A stretch of 64,000 nucleotides of DNA, taken from NCBI RefSeq assembly GCF_012927205.1, contig NZ_JABBGC010000002.1, forward strand, positions 186,001 to 250,000, in the 5' to 3' direction. Shown in pieces: positions 53,931 to 63,542 of this stretch. Position 1 is the first letter of the stretch. Each line of letters starts with the position of its first letter. The notes beneath the pieces are model-generated. The model searched no databases. It was given only the letters and a program-made list of their open reading frames with translations, and was not told the origin of the DNA. A program made the translations under genes and the position numbers. This DNA comes from Chitinophaga fulva. GTDB taxonomy: Bacteria; Bacteroidota; Bacteroidia; Chitinophagales; Chitinophagaceae.

Positions 53931-55010
53931 GTGCTGAAACTACTGAGCTACCTGAAAATACTGTTATATCCCTTCTCCCTGCTTTACGGCCTTGTGATGT
54001 GGGTCCGTAACCGTTTCTACGATAAAGGCCTGCTGACTGCCGTGGAATTCGACCTGCCGGTGATTGCCTGTGGCAACCTGTCGGTAGGTGGTACGGGCAA
54101 GACGCCGCACGTGGAGTACCTGATCCGCCTGCTCAAAGACCAGTTCAGAACGGCCACCCTCAGCCGCGGCTATAACCGCCGCACCAGCGGCTATCTGCTG
54201 GCCGATGAACATAGCTCCGCTGCTGATATCGGTGATGAACCGATGCAGTTCCATGCTAAATACCCGGATATCAAAGTGTGTGTGGGCGAAGAAAGGATGC
54301 TGGCTATCCCGCAGTTGCTGAGCGATGAGCCGGACACGCAGGTGGTCCTGCTGGACGATGCTTTCCAGCACCGGTCTGTGAAGCCCGGCATGAACATCAT
54401 GATTACCGAATACAGTCGGCTGTTCACCCGCGACCATGTGGTTCCCTTTGGCCGTTTGCGTGAGGGAAGAAGCGGTTATCAACGCGCGAATTGTATTATC
54501 GTGTCTAAATGCCCGCCGGATATGAGCCTGGCTGAAAAGGCGGCGCTGGAAAAAGAAATTAATCCGTTACCCGGTCAGCGGCTGTTTTTTACTACCTTGC
54601 AGTACGGCGCATTATTTGATATGACAACCCGGCAGCCCGTGAATGTTCCTGCATCGGCTTCGGTGTTGCTCGCCTGCGGCATCGCCCGGCCGGAACCTCT
54701 CCTGGAAAAACTGCAACAACAGTATCAGAAGGTGTACCTGCTGGCATTTCCCGATCACTATTACTATTCAGAAAAAGATATTGCAAAAATTAAAAAGGAA
54801 AGAGATGACCTGCCTGGAACACAAAAGATGGTCATCACCACAGAAAAAGATGCAGTAAGGCTGCATCTCCTGCAAAAAGATCTGGCAGAACAAAACCTGC
54901 AAATTGCTGTTATGCCAGTGGAAATTTCGTTCCTCTTCGGGGAAGCGGAATCATTTAATAACTTTATTTTTGACTACGTGGCCCGGCAATTGCCCGCCTT
55001 CGGTCAATAA
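53931..55010 (+). CDS. lpxK: Tetraacyldisaccharide 4'-kinase
   Basis: A 359-residue protein with a GTG start. It phosphorylates the lipid A disaccharide at the inner membrane. It has an N-terminal membrane helix (LLSYLKILLYPFSLLYGLV), the P-loop GNLSVGGTGKTPHVEYL, and LLDDAFQHRSVKPG, with the conserved DD-FQHR motif. The presence of lpxK agrees with a Gram-negative envelope. It is followed by rnr after 14 bp. Confidence 0.94.
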   Translation: MLKLLSYLKILLYPFSLLYGLVMWVRNRFYDKGLLTAVEFDLPVIACGNLSVGGTGKTPHVEYLIRLLKDQFRTATLSRGYNRRTSGYLLADEHSSAADIGDEPMQFHAKYPDIKVCVGEERMLAIPQLLSDEPDTQVVLLDDAFQHRSVKPGMNIMITEYSRLFTRDHVVPFGRLREGRSGYQRANCIIVSKCPPDMSLAEKAALEKEINPLPGQRLFFTTLQYGALFDMTTRQPVNVPASASVLLACGIARPEPLLEKLQQQYQKVYLLAFPDHYYYSEKDIAKIKKERDDLPGTQKMVITTEKDAVRLHLLQKDLAEQNLQIAVMPVEISFLFGEAESFNNFIFDYVARQLPAFGQ

Positions 55011-55024
55011 TACTACAACCAAAC

Positions 55025-57967
55025 ATGAGTAAGAAAAAGAAAGATAAGAAACACCCCGGCCAGAAGAAAACCTTCAAAGGTGTCGTGGAATTGACAAGGT
55101 CAGGAATGGCCTTCGTGATTGTGCCGGGCCTGGCCAGAGACATCATGGTTAAGCAGAAAAACCTGCATACCGCCCTTGATAAAGATGAGGTCCTGGTAGA
55201 CGTGATCAAACATGCCAGTGGCGATGGACGCCAGGAAGGCATCATAACTGATATCCTTAAACGTAATAAAACTGAATTTACCGGCACCCTGCAGGTGAGC
55301 AAAAGCTTCGGCTTCCTGATCACGGAAAAGGGCCTGTTCATGCCGGACATCTATATCCCCGCCAACTCCCTCAATAATGGGAAGTCCGGCGATAAAGCCG
55401 TGGTGAAAGTGGTAGCCTGGGGCGAGAAAACCCGCAAACCTGTGGGAGAAGTCATCGAAGTCCTCGACGCCAGCGACACCAACGACCTCGCCATGAAGGA
55501 AATCCTCATCGAAGCCGGTTTCCCGCTCAACTTCCCCACGGAAGTAATGACTGAACTGGCCGAAATCAAAGAGGAAATAACGGACACGGAAGTACGGAAA
55601 CGCAAGGATTGCAGAAATATCCTCACTTTCACGATAGACCCCATCGACGCCAAAGACTTTGACGACGCCATCTCCATCCGGCCGCTGAAAAACGGGCTGT
55701 TTGAGATCGGGGTGCATATCGCCGATGTGAGCCACTATGTAGTACCAGGCACGGAACTGGACAAAGAAGCCGACAGGCGCGCTACCTCCGTGTATCTGCC
55801 GGACCGCGTACTGCCCATGCTCCCGGAGAAAATTTCCAATGAACTGTGCTCTCTGCGCCCGCATGAAGATAAACTCACTTTCTCTGCTATCTTCCAGATG
55901 AACGAGAAAGGAGAGGTGAAACACCACTGGATCGGACGGACCCTCATCCACTCTGACCATCGTTTCACTTATGAAGACGCACAGGAAGTGATTGAGACCA
56001 AAGAAGGGCCTTACAACAAGGAAATCCTGCTGCTCAATAAAATAGCCCAAACGCTCCGCCAGGAACGTTTTGCGCATGGCGCCATCAACTTTTCCTCACA
56101 GGAGGTCCGCTTCAAACTGGATGAAAAAGGCAAGCCAATCGGCATTGTCGTGAAAGAAAGCAAAGAAGCGCATCAGTTGATCGAAGAGTTTATGTTGCTG
56201 GCCAACAGGACCGTGGCCACCTATGTGTCTAAAATCAAAGTCAACAAACAATCAGTGCCTTTCCCTTACCGGGTGCACGATACGCCGGACCCTGACAAAC
56301 TCAAGGTGTTCGCCGCTTTCGCAAGTAAATTCGGTTATAAGTTCGATGTTAGTTCACCTGAAAACATTGCCCGTTCGTTTAACAGGATGTTGCAGCTGGT
56401 ACAGGGCAAACCTGAACAGCATGTACTGGAAACACTGGGTATCCGTACCATGGCCAAAGCCATTTATACGGTCAATAACGTAGGTCACTATGGCCTCGGC
56501 TTTGATGACTACTGTCACTTTACTTCTCCCATACGTCGTTACCCCGATGTGCTTGTACATCGTGTAGTGGCCGAATGCCTGGCCGGTGAAATCCATCCGG
56601 ACAAACAGATGGAGACCAAGTGCAAGCATGATTCCGAAATGGAACGTAAGGCCATGGAAGCTGAAAGGGCCGCCAATAAATACAAGCAGGTAGAATACAT
56701 GCAGCAGTATATCGGTCACACTTTTGAAGGCGTGATCAGTGGCGTAGCGCATTTTGGCTTCTGGGTAGAAACGGTAGACACCAAATGTGAAGGACTCGTT
56801 AGTATCCATAACCTCAACCGCAAGGAGGAGTTTGCATTTAACGAAGCAGAATATGCGCTGGTAGGGCAGGCCAGTGGCCGCCGTTTCCGCATAGGAGAGA
56901 AAGTGAGCATCCGTGTGGTGGCCGCCAATCTCGCCAAACGGCAGCTGGATTATGAGCTGGACAGCGAACTGGCTACCGCCGGTCGTGAATTCAGGCCGGG
57001 CCAGCGTGACGAACGCCGCGAAGGCCGCCGTGACCACAAAAAGAAAAAACAAAAACATGGCCAGCAGCCATGGCAGCCAAGGGAAAAACGACCCTTCGCG
57101 CCGCAAGCACCTGTTGCACCTGCCGTTTCCCTGGAAATACCACCGGAACCGGTTGTTGACCAGGTGATCGTCGAAACGCACGTGGTAGATATGACCGTGC
57201 CGTCATCAGCACCTGCAACTTTGCCGGGAACTGAAGCAGCGCCTGCGAAGAAAAAGAAAACCGCAAAAAAACAAACAGCCGAAAAAGACGGCCAGGCGGA
57301 TGCTGCACCAGCGCCGGTATCAGTGAACGTAGTACCGGAAACCGCTCCTGCATCTCCCGAAAAAATAAAAACAAATACCGGTAAAAAAGCAGTGGTGGCG
57401 CCTGTACAGCAGGTGACGGAAAAACAACCCGCACCAGTGGCTGTTAAAAAAACGGAAAAGAAAACGACTGCTGCCAAAGCTGTTGCCACAAAAGCTTCCG
57501 CGAAGGAGGCCACCAAAAAGCCTGTTGCCAAAGCTGCTCCGGCTGAAAAGAAAAAAGTGGCCAAAGCCGCTGCTCCAAAAGCATCCGGCAAGAAAGCCGC
57601 TCAAAAAGCCGCAGTGAAAACCGCTCCGGCCACAAAAACAACTACGGCCAAAGCCGCTGTTAAAAAGGCACCTGTGGCCAAAGCGCCGGTTGCAAAAAAA
57701 GCTGCCACCACTAAGGCTGCTACTACGAAAGCTGCTGCTAAAAAGGCTGCCGTACCGGCTAAAAAAGCTGCTACCAAAAAAGCGACCGCCGCACCTGCAA
57801 AAAAAGCAGCCGTTAAAGCACCGGCCAAAAAAGCCGCAGTAGCCAAGGCTCCTGCTAAGAAAACAACTGCTGCCAAGGCACCTGCTAAAAAGGCCGCTGT
57901 CAAAGCAACTGCTAAAAAGGCGACGCCGAAAAAAGCTGCTGCCGCTAAAAAGAAAACAAAGAAATAA
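55025..57967 (+). CDS. rnr: Ribonuclease R with long Lys/Ala-rich tail
   Basis: A 980-residue 3'-5' exoribonuclease. It has an N-terminal basic segment, cold-shock-like domains (about 20-170), and an RNB domain whose metal-binding Asp cluster is in FTIDPIDAKDFDDAIS (about 203-218). A C-terminal S1 domain ends near residue 645. The remaining ~330 residues are low complexity: a basic KKKK stretch, a Pro/Val/Glu-rich linker, then repeated AKKAA/APAKK units like a histone H1 tail. The tail is unusual in length and could bind RNA or ribosomes. Confidence 0.93.
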   Translation: MSKKKKDKKHPGQKKTFKGVVELTRSGMAFVIVPGLARDIMVKQKNLHTALDKDEVLVDVIKHASGDGRQEGIITDILKRNKTEFTGTLQVSKSFGFLITEKGLFMPDIYIPANSLNNGKSGDKAVVKVVAWGEKTRKPVGEVIEVLDASDTNDLAMKEILIEAGFPLNFPTEVMTELAEIKEEITDTEVRKRKDCRNILTFTIDPIDAKDFDDAISIRPLKNGLFEIGVHIADVSHYVVPGTELDKEADRRATSVYLPDRVLPMLPEKISNELCSLRPHEDKLTFSAIFQMNEKGEVKHHWIGRTLIHSDHRFTYEDAQEVIETKEGPYNKEILLLNKIAQTLRQERFAHGAINFSSQEVRFKLDEKGKPIGIVVKESKEAHQLIEEFMLLANRTVATYVSKIKVNKQSVPFPYRVHDTPDPDKLKVFAAFASKFGYKFDVSSPENIARSFNRMLQLVQGKPEQHVLETLGIRTMAKAIYTVNNVGHYGLGFDDYCHFTSPIRRYPDVLVHRVVAECLAGEIHPDKQMETKCKHDSEMERKAMEAERAANKYKQVEYMQQYIGHTFEGVISGVAHFGFWVETVDTKCEGLVSIHNLNRKEEFAFNEAEYALVGQASGRRFRIGEKVSIRVVAANLAKRQLDYELDSELATAGREFRPGQRDERREGRRDHKKKKQKHGQQPWQPREKRPFAPQAPVAPAVSLEIPPEPVVDQVIVETHVVDMTVPSSAPATLPGTEAAPAKKKKTAKKQTAEKDGQADAAPAPVSVNVVPETAPASPEKIKTNTGKKAVVAPVQQVTEKQPAPVAVKKTEKKTTAAKAVATKASAKEATKKPVAKAAPAEKKKVAKAAAPKASGKKAAQKAAVKTAPATKTTTAKAAVKKAPVAKAPVAKKAATTKAATTKAAAKKAAVPAKKAATKKATAAPAKKAAVKAPAKKAAVAKAPAKKTTAAKAPAKKAAVKATAKKATPKKAAAAKKKTKK

Positions 57968-57992
57968 ATAATAAAATCACCGTCTATTTGAA

Positions 57993-58964
57993 ATGCATTC
58001 ATTTAAAGAGTTAATAGCGCAGTTCAGCCAGCAGTTTGATCAATGGCATTTTCCGGAAGAACCTACACGTTTATACAATGCAGCGTCCCATATCCTGCAG
58101 ATCGGCGGAAAACGCATCCGCCCGGTACTGTGCCTGATGGGCAACGAACTGTTTGACGACCTGCATCAGGATGCCTTTCAGGTAGGCAACGCGGTGGAAC
58201 TGTTCCATAACTTTACGCTGATTCATGATGATATCATGGACAAAGCGCCCATCCGCCGCGGACATCAGACCGTACATATGGTCTATGGCGAACCCGCCGC
58301 CATCCTGGCCGGCGACGTGATGCTGATCAATGTGTATGACATGCTCAACAAGGTACAGTCCAGGTACAAACAGAAAATCATCACCGTATTCAACAAAGCG
58401 GCGAAGGAAGTATGTGAGGGCCAGCAGATCGATATGGACTTTGAACAGATGGAGCCTGAACAGGTACAGTATGATGACTATGTGCGGATGATCGGCCTGA
58501 AAACCTCTGTGCTGCTGGCAGCCAGCCTGCAGCTGGGCGCTATCATCGGCGGAGGCAGCGAAGGTAATCAGGAGCGCATGTACGCTTTCGGTAAAAACAT
58601 CGGTATCGCTTTCCAGATACAGGACGACTTCCTCGATGCTTTCGGCGACCCCGACAAATTCGGCAAACAGCAGGGTGGGGACATCCTCGTCAATAAAAAG
58701 ACATTCCTGTTGTTGAAGGCACTGGAGCTGTGTAACGTTGCTCAAAAAGCAGAGCTGAAAAAACTGATGGAAACCAATCCGGATGATAAGGTGGCCAGGG
58801 TACTGGACCTTTTCCGCAGCTGCAAAGTAGATGTATGGGCAGAGAAGGAAAAAGAACGTTTTCAACAGCAGGCCTTTGCTCACCTCGAAGATATCGCCGT
58901 ACTGTCTGCCCGTAAAAAACCGCTGATGGAACTGGCCGACTTCCTGTTAAACCGCCAGCAGTAA
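57993..58964 (+). CDS. Trans-polyprenyl diphosphate synthase
   Basis: A 323-residue protein of the IspA/IspB family with both Asp-rich motifs: first LIHDDIMDKAPIRRG (DDxxD), second FQIQDDFLDAFGD. It condenses isopentenyl diphosphate onto allylic substrates. The residues just before the first motif (VELFHNFTLIHDD) are bulky, suggesting farnesyl or geranylgeranyl length, but product length is not certain. It begins 25 bp after rnr. Confidence 0.92.
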   Translation: MHSFKELIAQFSQQFDQWHFPEEPTRLYNAASHILQIGGKRIRPVLCLMGNELFDDLHQDAFQVGNAVELFHNFTLIHDDIMDKAPIRRGHQTVHMVYGEPAAILAGDVMLINVYDMLNKVQSRYKQKIITVFNKAAKEVCEGQQIDMDFEQMEPEQVQYDDYVRMIGLKTSVLLAASLQLGAIIGGGSEGNQERMYAFGKNIGIAFQIQDDFLDAFGDPDKFGKQQGGDILVNKKTFLLLKALELCNVAQKAELKKLMETNPDDKVARVLDLFRSCKVDVWAEKEKERFQQQAFAHLEDIAVLSARKKPLMELADFLLNRQQ

Positions 58965-58985
58965 TTTTTATATTCAAAATCGCAT

Positions 58986-58993
58986 TATATTCG
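58986..58993 (+). promoter_or_regulatory. Promoter -7 box-like site before the permease leader
   Basis: TATATTCG differs from TAnnTTTG at one position. Transcription would begin near 59000, at the base of the hairpin at 59003-59085. Confidence 0.4.
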
Positions 58994-59002
58994 CGTCTTT
59001 CT

Positions 59003-59099
59003 CAGGACCGGAGGGATAAAAAATGTTTAAATGATTATTTTTTAATATAATAATCATATATTCATTTTCCCGGCCGCCGGTCCTGGGCAAGATTTTTTT
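59003..59099 (+). promoter_or_regulatory. Structured leader with terminator-like end before the amino acid permease
   Basis: CAGGACCGG (59003-59011) pairs perfectly with CCGGTCCTG (59077-59085). A second perfect 9-bp stem, ATGATTATT (59031) with AATAATCAT (59049), is nested inside, and GGG (59013) can pair with CCC (59069). A run of seven T follows at 59093-59099, 36 bp before the permease start. It may be a terminator of the prenyl synthase gene or a regulatory attenuator of the permease. Confidence 0.5.
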
Positions 59100-59135
59100 A
59101 TTAAAAGACTACACTAAAACGTAATTCCGTCGCCA

Positions 59136-60767
59136 ATGTCTAACTCGCTGTTTAGAAAGAAGTCCCTGACCACTATTATTAAAGATGCCAATGAAGGAAT
59201 GAGTGACGGCCATGAAACAGGAGTAGGCATGCATAAAGTGCTGAAGGTGAAAGACCTTACAGCGATGGGGATTGCAGCGGTAATTGGCGCCGGTATTTTC
59301 TCTACTATTGGTGAAGCTTCTTTTCATGGCGGTCCGGGCGTGTCCCTGCTGTTTATCATTACTGCTGTCACCTGCGGATTTTCCGCCCTTTGTTATGCAG
59401 AATTTGCTTCCCGCGTACCGGTATCCGGGAGCGCGTATACCTACTCATATGTGACTTTCGGTGAACTGGCGGCCTGGGTAATTGGCTGGGCGCTGATCCT
59501 GGAGTATGCCATCGGTAATATCGCCGTGGCCATTTCCTGGAGCGGCTATTGCAACAACCTGTTACGCGGACTGGGAATTGCATTGCCGGACTGGCTTTCG
59601 AGCAACTACGACAGTGCTTCACAAGCTACCATAGAAGCCGCACCGCATATTTTCGGGATTCCTTTTATTGTGAACCTGCCGGCGTTTCTGATCGTGATAC
59701 TGATCACTTACCTGGCTTATGTGGGTATCCGGGAAAGTAAACGCAGCGCCAATTTCATGGTGGGACTGAAGATACTGGTGATCCTGTTTGTGATCGCATT
59801 GGGTTTCTTTTACGTGAACCCGGGCAACTGGAATCCATTTATGCCCAACGGTTTCTCCGGTGTTTTAAAAGGTGTATCTGCCGTGTTTTTTGCCTATATC
59901 GGTTTCGATGCGGTGAGCACTACAGCAGAAGAGTGTGCCAACCCGCAGCGCGACCTGCCCAAGGGCATGATTTATTCCCTCATCATCTGTACCGTACTGT
60001 ATGTGCTGATTTCATTCGTGCTTACCGGCATGGTACCTTATTACAAACTGAAAGTAGACGACCCGCTGGCGTTTGTGTTCAATGAAGTGAACCTGCCGGG
60101 TATCAGCTATATCATCTCTGTAAGTGCCGTGGTAGCCACTACCAGCGTACTGCTCGTATTCCAGATCGGCCAGCCTCGTATCTGGATGAGCATGAGCCGT
60201 GACGGCCTGCTGCCGAAAAAATTCGCTAAAATCCATCCCCGGTTTAAAACACCTTCCTTTGCTACCATTATCACCGGTATCCTTGTAGGTGTGCCGGCGC
60301 TCTTCCTGAACCTGACCATCGTAACAGACCTCACCAGTATCGGAACGTTGTTCGCGTTCATCCTCGTGTGCGGCGGTGTGTTGATGTTGCCTCCGCAGGA
60401 GAAAACCGAAGAAAAACGGTTCCGGTTGCCTTATATCAGCGGGCAGATCATTGTACCTGTGCTGGTATTGGGGCTGATCGTGCTTTTCCGTGGAGAAATC
60501 GCCCGGAGGCTATCTTTCGAAGGAGGCTGGGAGGTATGGAAACACAATATTCCCTTCTTTTTCTTTGTGATCGTGACCGTGCTGATCACCTGGTTCTCCG
60601 CTATACGTAAACTGTCGCTCATCCCGGTATTGGGGCTGCTCAGCTGCTTTTACCTGATGACAGAGATCGCGCTGAAAAACTGGATCGTATTCAGCATCTG
60701 GCTGGTCATTGGTCTGAGCATTTATTTCCTTTACAGCTACCGCCACAGTAAGCTCCGTCAAGCCTAA
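59136..60767 (+). CDS. APC-family amino acid permease
   Basis: A 543-residue inner-membrane protein with about 12-14 helices. The helix-1 binding loop is IAAVIGAGIFSTIGEA, and the helix-6 segment is FFAYIGFDAVSTTAEE, both as in cationic amino acid transporters (YfnA/CAT-like). The C-terminus has extra helices beyond the core. The substrate is probably a cationic or branched amino acid, by family only. Confidence 0.9.
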   Translation: MSNSLFRKKSLTTIIKDANEGMSDGHETGVGMHKVLKVKDLTAMGIAAVIGAGIFSTIGEASFHGGPGVSLLFIITAVTCGFSALCYAEFASRVPVSGSAYTYSYVTFGELAAWVIGWALILEYAIGNIAVAISWSGYCNNLLRGLGIALPDWLSSNYDSASQATIEAAPHIFGIPFIVNLPAFLIVILITYLAYVGIRESKRSANFMVGLKILVILFVIALGFFYVNPGNWNPFMPNGFSGVLKGVSAVFFAYIGFDAVSTTAEECANPQRDLPKGMIYSLIICTVLYVLISFVLTGMVPYYKLKVDDPLAFVFNEVNLPGISYIISVSAVVATTSVLLVFQIGQPRIWMSMSRDGLLPKKFAKIHPRFKTPSFATIITGILVGVPALFLNLTIVTDLTSIGTLFAFILVCGGVLMLPPQEKTEEKRFRLPYISGQIIVPVLVLGLIVLFRGEIARRLSFEGGWEVWKHNIPFFFFVIVTVLITWFSAIRKLSLIPVLGLLSCFYLMTEIALKNWIVFSIWLVIGLSIYFLYSYRHSKLRQA

Positions 60768-60817
60768 TCCGGCTTATTTTTCGTAACTTAATAGCAAGTT
60801 CTTTAAAATTTTGTTTT

Positions 60818-61285
60818 ATGAACACGCTACAAAGAGTTGCACGATGGGGTGATACACATCACCCGGTATGGTTGAGCGTTGTACGTATGGCGCTGGGACT
60901 TTTCCTGATGTGGGCTGGTGTACTGTTTATCATGAACAGGGACGCACTGGACACGATGATCAATCAAAGCCCGGCGCTGGTTACTTTCGCCTTCTTTATT
61001 GCACACTACATCGTTTTTGTGCATATCGTAGGCGGACTGTTCATAGCCATGGGCCTGGAAACCAGGTTTGCTGCCGCGCTGAACATCCCGATACTGCTCG
61101 GGGCCCTGTTGTTCGTGCACTCACGGACAGGGCTGTTCCAGGTGTATCCGGTGCTGGGCTTGTCTGCGCTGGTGCTGGTGCTGCTGATCGTTTTTACCAT
61201 AACAGGCAGCGGCCGCATCTCGGTGGACGAGTTTATGCGGAGGCATCCTGAAAGGAAGCGTAAGCATACCTACATCGATTTCTAA
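60818..61285 (+). CDS. DoxX-like small membrane protein
   Basis: A 155-residue protein with four membrane helices (about 20-40, 52-75, 80-105 and 112-130) in the DoxX-type pattern (RMALGLFLMWAGV, then HIVGGLFIAMGLETRFAA) and a cytoplasmic basic tail (RRHPERKRKHTY). Function in this family is poorly defined; roles in redox or envelope stability are suggested. It starts 50 bp after the permease. Confidence 0.75.
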   Translation: MNTLQRVARWGDTHHPVWLSVVRMALGLFLMWAGVLFIMNRDALDTMINQSPALVTFAFFIAHYIVFVHIVGGLFIAMGLETRFAAALNIPILLGALLFVHSRTGLFQVYPVLGLSALVLVLLIVFTITGSGRISVDEFMRRHPERKRKHTYIDF

Positions 61286-61432
61286 GCCTGATGTTTAATA
61301 TAGGCGTACCTGTGAGTACCACCATTTTAATGGCGCAGGAGAGGTACGGCTCCTCCCAAAATCAAATCTTCCTGTCTCTTCCTCACTTTTTCCCCGTCAA
61401 AATTCTATTTTTGTGCCCAGAAGAATGCAAAT

Positions 61433-62488
61433 ATGAAATATCAAACTGGAGACAAGATATTGCTGTTAAGCTCAAAAGAAGAAGGCACAGTAGTAGACAT
61501 TGTCAATGACAATATGGTGATGATAGAAGTGAAAGGCACTACTTTCCCGGTATACCTTGATCAGATAGACTTCCCCTATTTCCATCGTTTTACCCAGCAA
61601 AAGCTGGTAAAAGAAAAGCCCCGGCAGATTCCCGGGGATGAGATCAAGGTAGACAGGAAAAAATACGAAGTATTTAAAACAGACAAGGGCATGTTCCTGT
61701 CTGTGCTGCCGGTATATCAATTTGACGGGTATGATGAAACCGTGAAACTGATGAAGTTTCACCTGTTTAATGATACGCCGCATGCCATGCGCTTTTACTT
61801 TCAGATATGGCTCAATAATCAGATGGACCTTGAGATAAAGAATGAAATACAGCCGTATAATCATTTTTATCTGTCAGACCTGATATTTGAATCCCTGAAT
61901 GATAATCCGCGGTTTGAGTTCACCTTTTTCCTGAAGGAGCCGCAGCCCAAGCTGGCCACTTCTGTGAAAAAGACCTGGAAAATCAAGCCCAAACAGATGT
62001 TTACCCAGTTGGAAGAGCTGCGTAATAAAGCAGAAGCCACACTGACGTACACGCTGTTTGATAAATTCCCGGATAAAGAACCAGAGCCACCGGCGCCGGC
62101 AGAACAGCCCAGTGCAAAGAAGGCCAAACCGGCCACCACTATCGGTTCGGGCAACTTCGCCAGCCTGCTGAGCAAAATACAGCTGCAGCCGGAAACTACG
62201 CTGGAGCCTAAGCATGAGGTGGACCTGCATATTGAAGCCCTCGAAAAAAACTGGAAGGGGATGAGCAATATCGCCATACTGGCGGTGCAGCTCAATGCTT
62301 TTCAGCGTTACCTGGATTTGGCGATCAGCCACCATCAGCACAACCTGATTGTGATCCATGGCGTGGGTAAAGGCAAGCTGAAAGACGAGATCCATCAGAT
62401 CCTCCGTCAGACGCCGGAGGTGGCGAATTTTGTGAACCAGTACCATGCTAAGTATGGTTATGGCGCCACTGAAATCACGTTTAAATAA
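61433..62488 (+). CDS. DUF2027 / Smr domain protein
   Basis: A 351-residue protein. The N-terminus (KYQTGDKILLLSSKEEGTVV) is an SH3-like barrel as in MutS2 relatives, the middle (about 80-195) is the DUF2027 beta domain, then a Pro/Lys-rich linker, and the C-terminus (about 265-351) is an Smr domain with DLHIEAL and IHGVGKGKLKDEIH. Smr domains act as nucleases on nucleic acid. This domain order is characteristic of Bacteroidota; its biological role is unknown. Confidence 0.85.
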   Translation: MKYQTGDKILLLSSKEEGTVVDIVNDNMVMIEVKGTTFPVYLDQIDFPYFHRFTQQKLVKEKPRQIPGDEIKVDRKKYEVFKTDKGMFLSVLPVYQFDGYDETVKLMKFHLFNDTPHAMRFYFQIWLNNQMDLEIKNEIQPYNHFYLSDLIFESLNDNPRFEFTFFLKEPQPKLATSVKKTWKIKPKQMFTQLEELRNKAEATLTYTLFDKFPDKEPEPPAPAEQPSAKKAKPATTIGSGNFASLLSKIQLQPETTLEPKHEVDLHIEALEKNWKGMSNIAILAVQLNAFQRYLDLAISHHQHNLIVIHGVGKGKLKDEIHQILRQTPEVANFVNQYHAKYGYGATEITFK

Positions 62489-62513
62489 CTGAAACGTTAA
62501 AATCTGTATACTC

Positions 62514-62555
62514 AAAACTCTTTAGCACCTAAATATTTTGGTGCTAAAGAGTTTT
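62514..62555 (+). terminator. Terminator after the Smr-domain gene
   Basis: A perfect 16-bp stem, AAAACTCTTTAGCACC with GGTGCTAAAGAGTTTT, and a 10-nt loop. Confidence 0.85.
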
Positions 62556-62593
62556 AAGTTTAAAATATTTTACACCTGAATGCCCAAATGCGG

Positions 62594-62601
62594 TACCTTT
62601 G
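62594..62601 (+). promoter_or_regulatory. Promoter -7 box for rnpB
   Basis: TACCTTTG matches TAnnTTTG. It ends 6 bases before the predicted 5' end of RNase P RNA (62608), giving an internal calibration of box-to-start distance. Confidence 0.65.
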
Positions 62602-62607
62602 CGCTCC

Positions 62608-62972
62608 AACTACAAACCGTGCTATCGTTCCTTTGGCTTGTCTGAAGGGAAGGAAAGTCCGGACAGCGTAGAGCAACACACCACCTAACGGGTGGGCTCC
62701 GGCTTGCCGGAGACAGAGAGTGCCACAGAAAATTACCGCCCTGTTTCGGCGGGGTAAGGGTGAAAATGTGGGGTAAGAGCCCACGGTGTAGACAGGTAAC
62801 TGTTTGTACGGGTAAACCTTGTGTGCTGAAATGCCATGTATACGGACGCTTGAGGGCTGCTCGTCCGATGTCCGAGGGTAGGCAGATACAGGGGGCGCGC
62901 GAGCGTCACCGCAGATAAATGATAGCAACCCTGGCTTGCCAGGGGACAGAATCCGGCTTACAGGTTTGTAGT
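62608..62972 (+). ncRNA. rnpB: RNase P RNA (M1 RNA), bacterial type A
   Basis: About 365 nt of the ribozyme that trims tRNA 5' leaders. The 5' end ACTACAAACC pairs with the 3' end GGTTTGTAGT to form P1. Conserved elements follow in order: GGAAAGTCCGGAC (about 62650), CCACAGAAAATTACCGCC (about 62713), GGGTAAGAGCCCACGG (about 62771), AGATAAATGATAGC (about 62913) and GACAGAATCCGGCTTAC near the 3' end. A T-run follows P1. Confidence 0.95.
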
Positions 62973-63050
62973 TTTTTTCTTTTTCTTTTCCCCTGCTTTG
63001 ATATTACAATAAAACCTCCTATCTTCTCACCCTTATTAATTCTGTTTTTT

Positions 63051-63464
63051 ATGACCTTAAGAGACGAACGTAACTGGGGCACATTTATTCACCTTGGTGG
63101 TATCGTGGGCTCAGCGATTTTCCGGCCTGCCGGTAATGTCATTCTCGTGCTGGTATTATGGCTGATCAAACGCAACGAGTCCCGTTTTGTGGACGATCTG
63201 GGCAAAGAAGCCATCAATTTTCAAATCACCATCAGCCTGGTCAGCGTACTGATCTCCATACTGGCTGGTGTTTTCAATGGCCTGTGGTCATTAGGCAGCT
63301 GGATGACCGGCGGTTTCTTTTTCTCCAATGGCTGGAGCTGGAGCTGGGGCGGGCTGCATGGCCTGTTATGGGTGGTGAACCTGATCTTCAGCATTATTGC
63401 CGCGGTGAAAGCCAATGAAGGAACTTCCTATAAGTATCCGTTTTCGCTGAGACTGGTGAAATGA
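63051..63464 (+). CDS. DUF4870-type small membrane protein
   Basis: 137 residues from the ATG at 63051; an open frame further upstream runs through RNase P RNA and is not coding. Three to four membrane helices and the segment WLIKRNESRFVDDLGKEAINFQ, which matches the DUF4870 (Tic20-like) signature. Function unknown. A Trp/Ser/Gly-rich loop (GWSWSWGG) precedes the last helix. Confidence 0.8.
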   Translation: MTLRDERNWGTFIHLGGIVGSAIFRPAGNVILVLVLWLIKRNESRFVDDLGKEAINFQITISLVSVLISILAGVFNGLWSLGSWMTGGFFFSNGWSWSWGGLHGLLWVVNLIFSIIAAVKANEGTSYKYPFSLRLVK

Positions 63465-63485
63465 TTTTTTAGACAGAAATATATT

Positions 63486-63525
63486 CCAACAAAAAAGGCG
63501 CGGATGTCCGCGCCTTTTTTGTTGG
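63486..63525. terminator. Bidirectional terminator between the DUF4870 and peptidase genes
   Basis: A perfect 19-bp stem (63486-63504 with 63507-63525, 2-nt loop) containing A- and T-runs on both sides. Confidence 0.9.
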
Positions 63526-63542
63526 AAGTATCGTGGGACCGG

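Noticed and set aside
57320..58002. Hydrophobic Phe/Ala-rich minus-strand frames
   Set aside because: Antisense of the Lys/Ala-rich RNase R tail; the composition follows directly from AAG and GCx codons.
62560..62928. Minus-strand frame over RNase P RNA
   Set aside because: The region is a well-supported structured RNA on the plus strand.
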